A stretch of DNA of 64,000 bases from Ligustrum vulgare (taxonomy: Eukaryota; Streptophyta; Magnoliopsida; Lamiales; Oleaceae), in contig OY743171.1 in NCBI GenBank assembly GCA_963555705.1, positions 15,871,352-15,935,351 of the forward strand, in the 5' to 3' direction. Positions 58,782 to 64,000 of this stretch are shown in pieces. The notes under the pieces are model-generated. The model was given only the letters and a program-made list of their open reading frames with translations, did no database searches and was not told the DNA's origin. The translations under genes and the position numbers were made by a program. The number at the start of each line of letters is the position of its first letter. Positions within the stretch are counted from its first letter, which is position 1.

Positions 58782-59221
58782 TCAAGGTTAAGTCTTTATA
58801 TAATAGTGCACCTTATATATCCAAGTTAAACTAAAAAAAAAAAAAACTAAAAGAAAATTAAAAAAAGACTTGGTATAGAAAGCAAGTGGACTGACTACGG
58901 TCTACCCGAATTGATTTTCGAGCTACGTCGGTCGAATTTCAAACCTACGTCACTTTTGATCTATAACTCTGAATTATGCTCCACTTGTTGCATTAAACTA
59001 TACATTCAATTAAAGTTTTAATAAATATTATAGGATCCATGGAGATACGTGTACTAAAATTCGTGTACTGATTTCTTCATTTAACTTTATCGTTTCCGTC
59101 CAACTTCTTTCGAATTTGAGTTTCAACAAAAAATAATTAAATACACACATAATTATGAAAAAGGCAAATTAAAAGAACTCATTTTTATGGTCAAAATAAG
59201 TAAAAAATAGTACTTATCAAT
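58782..59221. other. A/T-rich sequence without recognisable feature
   Basis: No domain, repeat border or open frame found; a short A run at about 58834. Probably the same background as 41119-42012, possibly the edge of the gypsy fragment that follows. Confidence 0.4.
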
Positions 59222-59959
59222 CATCTGACTGAAGGTCGAGTACCTGAGATTACTTCAATACCAAACTTGATTTCTTGATCAGGTGATAATCCCGAAAGTT
59301 CATCAGGATATACTTCCTGAAGTTCTAGAACAACGGGTAATGAAGAAATGGTTATCTGATGTGGGTTTACCCAAAATCCTGAATGTCCCTAGTTTATAAG
59401 CTTAATGGCCTAGGTAGTTGTGATGACTATGTTTGAGGTTTTCTCCGGTTGTGAAAAGAAAACAAATTCTTCGTTTAGGAAATTTTAAGGTTCTCTTAAT
59501 CACGACTCCATGATTGGATCAACAATGCATACCAAGAATTATATCAAAATCATAGACGTCAAACAAAATGAAGTCCACAAAGAAGTGAACATTTCTAATA
59601 CATATAGCCACATTATGAATATAACATTTAGCACGTTGAGCAAGTTCAGATGGAATGATAATATCAAGGTCGAATGGTAAATAAATCAATTTCACTCTTA
59701 CATCTTGTATAAAGCTCAAATATATAAAGAAGTAAGTAGCTACAGAATCAAACAACATTTATGCTGGTTTAGTTTTAAAATAAGTTGTACCTACAAAGAT
59801 GTTAGCGTCATCGAGCATGCTGAGATGCACCATTGGGAATAACTGTCCGATTGGAGCATTTGGTTTTTGCGGGGGCATTTTCTTTATTAATAGGGCAATC
59901 TCTGAACCGATGTCCTTCTTTGCGACACCTATAGAAAAGTCCTTGCCTTGTATAACGAG
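59222..59959 (-). pseudogene. Ty3/gypsy gag-pol fragment: zinc knuckle, aspartic protease and RT linker
   Basis: Minus strand. A frame near 59935-59890 reads YRCRKEGHRFRDCP, a CCHC knuckle lacking its first Cys. 59758-59519 reads MLFDSVATYFFIYLSF and later FVDFILFDVYDFDIILGM, the RVP_2 protease of Ty3/gypsy with the usual DSGAT changed to DSVAT. About 59340-59222 reads VVLELQEVYPDELSGLSPDQEIKFGIEVISGT, the linker leading into reverse transcriptase. The frame is broken between these. Order and wording fit Ty3/gypsy. It is interrupted upstream by the small CACTA element at 59960. Confidence 0.82.
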
Positions 59960-60484
59960 CACTACAAGAAAAGAGAGTTACTGTCTTTCATTCCGTCGCA
60001 AAAAGGTGTGACCAATGGAAATCTTGGCTTCACCGATTGAAAAATTCATCTCTGTTAGTGGGACAATAAATGCGTCATAGTAGACTTTCTGTTAAAGACT
60101 TATAGGGACGACATAAGATCAAATATTTATTGAGATGACAAATGATCGTCTCAATGGCCTACACTTATAGGGATGACATATGTTGTCTCTATAGATTAAA
60201 TATTTATTGAAACGACATATGATCATCTCAATAGATCAGTTGGAACGATTATCCCGACGAAGTTGGAAGACGAAAATCAGGGTTATAGAGACGACATTGT
60301 TGTCTCTTTAAATCATGAATCTATTGGGACAATTTTTTTCATCTCTGTTTACTTGTTAGTACGTACGGGCTTATTGGGATGATCAATATAGACGACAAAA
60401 GTCGTCCCTTTTACTTTGTAGCAACGATTTTTCAATATATAGGGACGACAAAAGTTGTCCCTAAAACCCTTGTTTCTTATAGTG
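59960..60484. mobile_element. Small non-autonomous CACTA element (about 525 bp)
   Basis: Starts CACTACAAGAAAAGAG and ends CCTTGTTTCTTATAGTG, so the termini CACTACAAGAAA / CACTATAAGAAA are inverted. Between them are many short units of GGGACGACA...TGTCGTCCC in both orientations, the subterminal repeats of plant CACTA elements. A 3-bp duplication is not clear (GAG before, AAG after). No gene. It sits inside the gypsy gag region. Confidence 0.75.
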
Positions 60485-60860
60485 AAGGTCTAATATGGAA
60501 TTACAGGTTCGACAAAAATCATCTTTAGACACACTATCTTTACGAGGTCTTTTATTTGAAGATCTAATCGATTGGTATTCCTTGTCAGGTGGTTATTTCT
60601 ATTGTTCCACAATCCGTTTTGGATCCAATTTTTGGTTAGAAGAAATACCAAAACTAAAAGCTCAGATTGAGTTTCGAGGATTCCAGGTTGAGAAAAGACC
60701 CAACTTTGTGGAATTTACTCAGACTCAAACCTCGTTCTTTGTTGACATGCGTGGAATGTTCTACTTTTATCTAGCGGGGTTTGCAACTTTTGCCCTTCAG
60801 GGCTTTATGTATTGTCAAATGTGTAAGCTTTTTATGACTTTTCCGTCCTCATGTTGAATT
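60485..60860 (-). pseudogene. Probable Ty3/gypsy gag continuation
   Basis: On the minus strand, broken frames with K/R/N/Q-rich wording (for example RSSNKRPRKDSVSKDDFCRTC) run up to the small CACTA element, as expected for the gag tail before the zinc knuckle. The 120-codon plus-strand open frame here (60495-60857) has no recognisable domain and is probably its shadow. Confidence 0.4.
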
Positions 60861-61989
60861 TCCATTCTACCAACACAATCATTCAAATGCAATAATAAAC
60901 AATTCAATATACCCCCCCCCCCCCCCCCAAAAAAAAAGCACAAACTTACTTTCTAAACTAGTTGACTCAACGAGATTTATATATATGTGAAGTTTGCAGA
61001 ACAAAATTTTATAATGATGGATCTGATCCCACACTTGTGATGACCCCAATTTAAATTAATTAGTTGAAAAATGGAATAAAATTAAAAAACTTTTCCACTG
61101 AAAACCTTTGGTATCGAATTGTTGACGTCAAAGCGCCTGAGACTGCGTTTGATCTCAAGAGTTTTGGTGTCCACACCATTCAACATCTAGGGCTTAGGTG
61201 TGACACATAATAGTCTAGAACATGATTTTTGAATATTTAATGACATTTTGAACTCATGGCTTCAGTAACATAAAGTTTGGTTGAGACGCGTAGAGTCTTG
61301 ACTTTACGCGTTGGTTGTAAAATGATGCCTAAAGTCAACTTTAGGCGTCGATTGTTGGTCAACAAACAACTCCTAAAAAAAATTAATTATTTCTTCCCCC
61401 ACCAGTAAACTATGCAACTATAACACCAAAATAGACAATTCTTAACATGAACAGATAATAGCACTAGTCCAAAACAAACAGATAAGAGCACTAGTCCAAA
61501 ATAATTTACTGCAAGCTAGATCAAATTGAGTATATAATGATATCCAACAAAGGAACTATCCATTTGCCAAGTTGAGAAGAGATGTGTAATGGCTATTCAC
61601 ATACTTCCTTAAATTTCTAGAAATTAAGCAAGTGAAATGAAAACTTCATTTATTGATTATGGTAAGTAACAAGTCTCGTGTTGGATAAATACTATATGAA
61701 GCAACCACAAAATATAGATGTCATTATAGTTAAAGCTACTAGTGCTTAATTTCCAAAGTGACTGATATACTTCCATAATTACTGACCCTTCAACAAAATG
61801 AATACATTATAGATGCACCAACTCTTCCTATGTTTCCATAGTTGATCCCAATTCCAGTTTTAGAACTCTTGAACAAGCTTAACAACAAGTTTTCAACCCC
61901 TAATTCTCAATCCCAAGTAGAATCAATCGAAAGAAGGAAGAATGAAAAAATATATTATACTTAAAAACGAACCAATAAAATAAAACATA
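60861..61989. other. Non-coding stretch with a C/A homopolymer and possible CACTA subterminal repeats
   Basis: A run of about 18 C followed by 9 A is at about 60911-60938. Bases 61285-61380 hold TTTACGCGTTGGTTG and CTTTAGGCGTCGATTGTTGG, similar to the subterminal repeats near 62630. They may belong to the left part of the CACTA element that ends at 62815, but I do not find its left terminus. A 27-bp direct duplication (GCACTAGTCCAAAA...) lies near 61459-61500. Confidence 0.45.
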
Positions 61990-62385
61990 GGATACCATTG
62001 GGAATAAGCTCTAGAATGGAGCATAAATTTCTTGTCCATTGAAAGACCCAACCAGATTGAGGATGTCCGGGTAAGAGAGCCAAAATAATTGGCTTGCAGC
62101 ACCTTGTCCTTTGTAGCCTATAAATTGCTCTGCTAATTTTCAATAACCCATACGTCAAATTTTTGCCATATATTCTCATTATTCAAAGGGTAAATCCTTG
62201 TTTAAATCCTAATTAATTTCTAAATATTAATTTCCCAAATCCTAGATTATCATATCATATTATAAAAACACCACAATTAAAGTTTTATGCGATTTACTCA
62301 AATCTAGAAAACTGACTCGCGATTTGCAATGACACCACCAGTAAGTGTTGAGCCATTGTTACCTCCCCATCCGACAAGCATAACC
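61990..62385 (-). pseudogene. MIPS-like fragment: Captured fragment of myo-inositol-1-phosphate synthase gene (two exons)
   Basis: Minus strand. After an acceptor TTATGTAG the exon 62385-62316 reads [19 protein letters not shown] then ANRE, the NAD-binding glycine motif of plant MIPS (EC 5.5.1.4, glucose 6-phosphate to inositol 3-phosphate). After another acceptor (AATTTATAG) the exon 62117-61990 reads ATKDKVLQANYFGSLT, then shifts frame by one base and continues GSFNGQEIYAPF, a TAG stop, and SLFPMV. Both blocks are near-exact MIPS sequence in the right order. The frameshift, the stop and the missing few codons between the blocks (around 'GISW') show it is dead. Retained splice acceptors mean it came from genomic DNA, not mRNA. 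It lies beside a CACTA terminus, which suggests gene-fragment capture by that transposon. Confidence 0.85.
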
Positions 62386-62599
62386 CTACATAAAATCAAA
62401 ACAACATCACAATGAAGACAAAAATCAAATAATACATGAAGATATCTAAAGGGAGTGAGGGTTTGACACTGTGGCTTTATCATAACGCCATGATTTCTCT
62501 TGCAACTCTTTCGAAGTAGGTGGCGGTGTGTGATGTGAGTCGAGAGAGATAGAGGCCGGAAGAGAGTGAAATGAAGAGCTAGAGCGTTCAGGTTAGTAA

Positions 62600-62815
62600 A
62601 ACTAAAATAACTGTAGTAAAACTAAAATAACTTTAGGCGTCAGTTCAACAAGAACCGACGTTTAAAATTTAACATCCCATTTTCAAGTAGGCAATACAAC
62701 CGACACGTATTTTTGGAATATATTTACAAAAATGTCACTGTCCTTTTATACGCGTCAGTTTTAATAAAAATCGACGTGTATTCCCTTTTTTTTTTTGAGC
62801 AAATTTGTACTAGTG
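62600..62815 (+). repeat. CACTA right terminus with subterminal repeats (element H)
   Basis: Repeated GGCGTCAGTTCAACAAGAACCGACG and CGCGTCAGTTTTAATAAAAATCGACGTGTATT units, then the end GCAAATTTGTACTAGTG, whose complement is CACTAGTACAAATTTGC. This is a CACTA-type end. The left end was not found; the MIPS fragment lies just inside. Confidence 0.65.
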
Positions 62816-64000
62816 ACAAAAGGTATTCCAAAATATCATCATTTTCATTTACAACATTACTATTACAACTACTACTATTACATTACCACCATTCTTCAGA
62901 AAAGTTTTCGGATTGCAAAAATTCCATAGTCTCGGCATCGTGGAAGTCAACATAGAAGTGAGACCAGATGAACCACTTCAAAGCTGTAAAATAGCGGTAC
63001 GTTTGCCAGATCTGTATCTCAGCCACATATATATGTATAAAATCTCTTGTTGGCCTACTTTATCCATTCCCGAAAGATTACCTTGAACATGTCAAAGTAC
63101 AACATTTACATTTGTAAAACATGAAAATATGAATAATAATTCAATGAGTAATCAATACGCCTATGCACTTTTTAAAACAATGATTCAGGACCCAAAATCG
63201 ATTGTCTCCACTACCTCAAGCGCTTAATAAGTCTACAAACAAAATATCAATAAGGTGGCTGCATATAATAAGACATCATCCATTCACTTTTTACCTTAAT
63301 CAACGAAATTAGGGTTAATCAAACAAATGTCGATCGTCGCAGGGCTTGAAATCCAGAGGTTGCTCCCACTATATAATATCGATATCTATAATGTAATGAT
63401 TATCATAGCGGGCTATAGTTCGAATCTATAATCCCAATGTATAAAACTTTCTTTGTGACTCACAATCATACGAGTAATCTCGTATCAAAATCACATCAAC
63501 ACATTATGCTACATATAAATGTGTATCGAATAGTATGTGGATAGGATATTAGAAACCTGAAAATCACAAGAAAGCAAAATATGGAGATTAAAACCTAAAA
63601 ATGGTAAACTGTCTACAAAGCTGTCTATATGGGCATTAATAGTGTCGACACCAAGTCATCTTCTTCCAGTGATTTTTCAGAAACTAAATTTGGTTTTACT
63701 TGCTTTCTTTGAACCATACTCGTTCCTTTTCATTTTCATAAGAACACGCTTATTGATTAAAAGAGCTATTATAATGAATTAAAATAAGAATTCATCATAA
63801 GTCCCATACCTAGGGTTTTGAGGAAGAAGTTTTTTTTATTTTTTTTCTCTGCTGGAATTTTAGTGTGGAATTTTTAGTTAAAATCATTTGCTGTTCATAA
63901 TATGGACTTTTATTCACAAAGTTCGGATTAAAACTGAGTTTAATTGAGGTGGAAATGTATAAGACATAATGTTTGCCAGCTCAATACATGCAAGCATGAG
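62816..64000. other. Sequence with no recognised feature
   Basis: No domain, LTR border or RNA gene recognised on either strand. The open frame ending at 62955 starts in the transposon end and is not convincing. Confidence 0.4.

Noticed and set aside
60495..60857. 120-codon plus-strand open frame
   Set aside because: No recognisable domain, and the opposite strand fits a decayed gypsy gag tail next to a protease fragment.
61961..62179. 72-codon minus-strand open frame as a gene
   Set aside because: It is an out-of-frame reading of the MIPS exon; the correct frame gives the MIPS block with a frameshift.

Overview
This is nuclear DNA from a flowering plant, most likely a eudicot. The evidence is plant-type LTR retrotransposons primed by initiator-Met tRNA, En/Spm (CACTA) transposon genes, a tRNA-derived SINE cluster, an intron-bearing fragment of a plant myo-inositol-phosphate synthase gene, and LOG-type cytokinin genes. 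I find no ordinary host gene. Nearly everything is mobile DNA, nested several layers deep, and most element borders can be fixed from 5-bp target-site duplications (TSDs).

Layout. An old CACTA element (window start to about 41118) is the base layer. Its gene is interrupted by a SINE cluster (about 295-1400) and then by a degenerate Ty1/copia element D (2068-37572, TSD CCATT). D holds a rearranged LTR element E (7456-10649, TSD ATACC) and element A (11112-35003, TSD GAGAG). The left LTR of A is split by element C (11695-27198, TSD ATATA), a tandem LTR-internal-LTR-internal-LTR array. To the right, a second, nearly readable Ty1/copia element F (42013-58776, minus strand, TSD TCTTG) has its right-hand LTR split by element B (48472-58661, minus strand, TSD GTAAT). 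The right edge (58782-64000) has a Ty3/gypsy fragment, a small non-autonomous CACTA element inside it, and a CACTA end next to a captured, frameshifted MIPS gene fragment.

The main discovery is a two-gene cassette carried by elements A and B. Neither carrier has gag or pol. In both, on the strand opposite to the retrotransposon, lie two intact intronless genes. One encodes a 183-aa protein with a basic stretch and a C4 zinc-finger-like motif resembling the nucleic-acid-binding cysteine-rich proteins of carlaviruses. The other encodes a 217-aa LOG-type cytokinin riboside 5'-monophosphate phosphoribohydrolase. Each gene has an A/T-rich TATA-like box upstream. A shared AATAAA poly(A) signal and a threefold repeat follow LOG. 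The LOG copies differ by 9 nucleotides (about 7 silent), which suggests constraint. The two LTRs of B differ at only a few positions, so a cassette-bearing copy moved recently. Element C belongs to the same family as B but has about 716 bp of unrelated DNA where the cassette would be.

The working idea (inference) is a non-autonomous, Ty3/Tekay-dependent retrotransposon that carries a hormone-activating enzyme and a virus-type regulatory protein. Comparisons between copies were made by eye, so mismatch counts are approximate.
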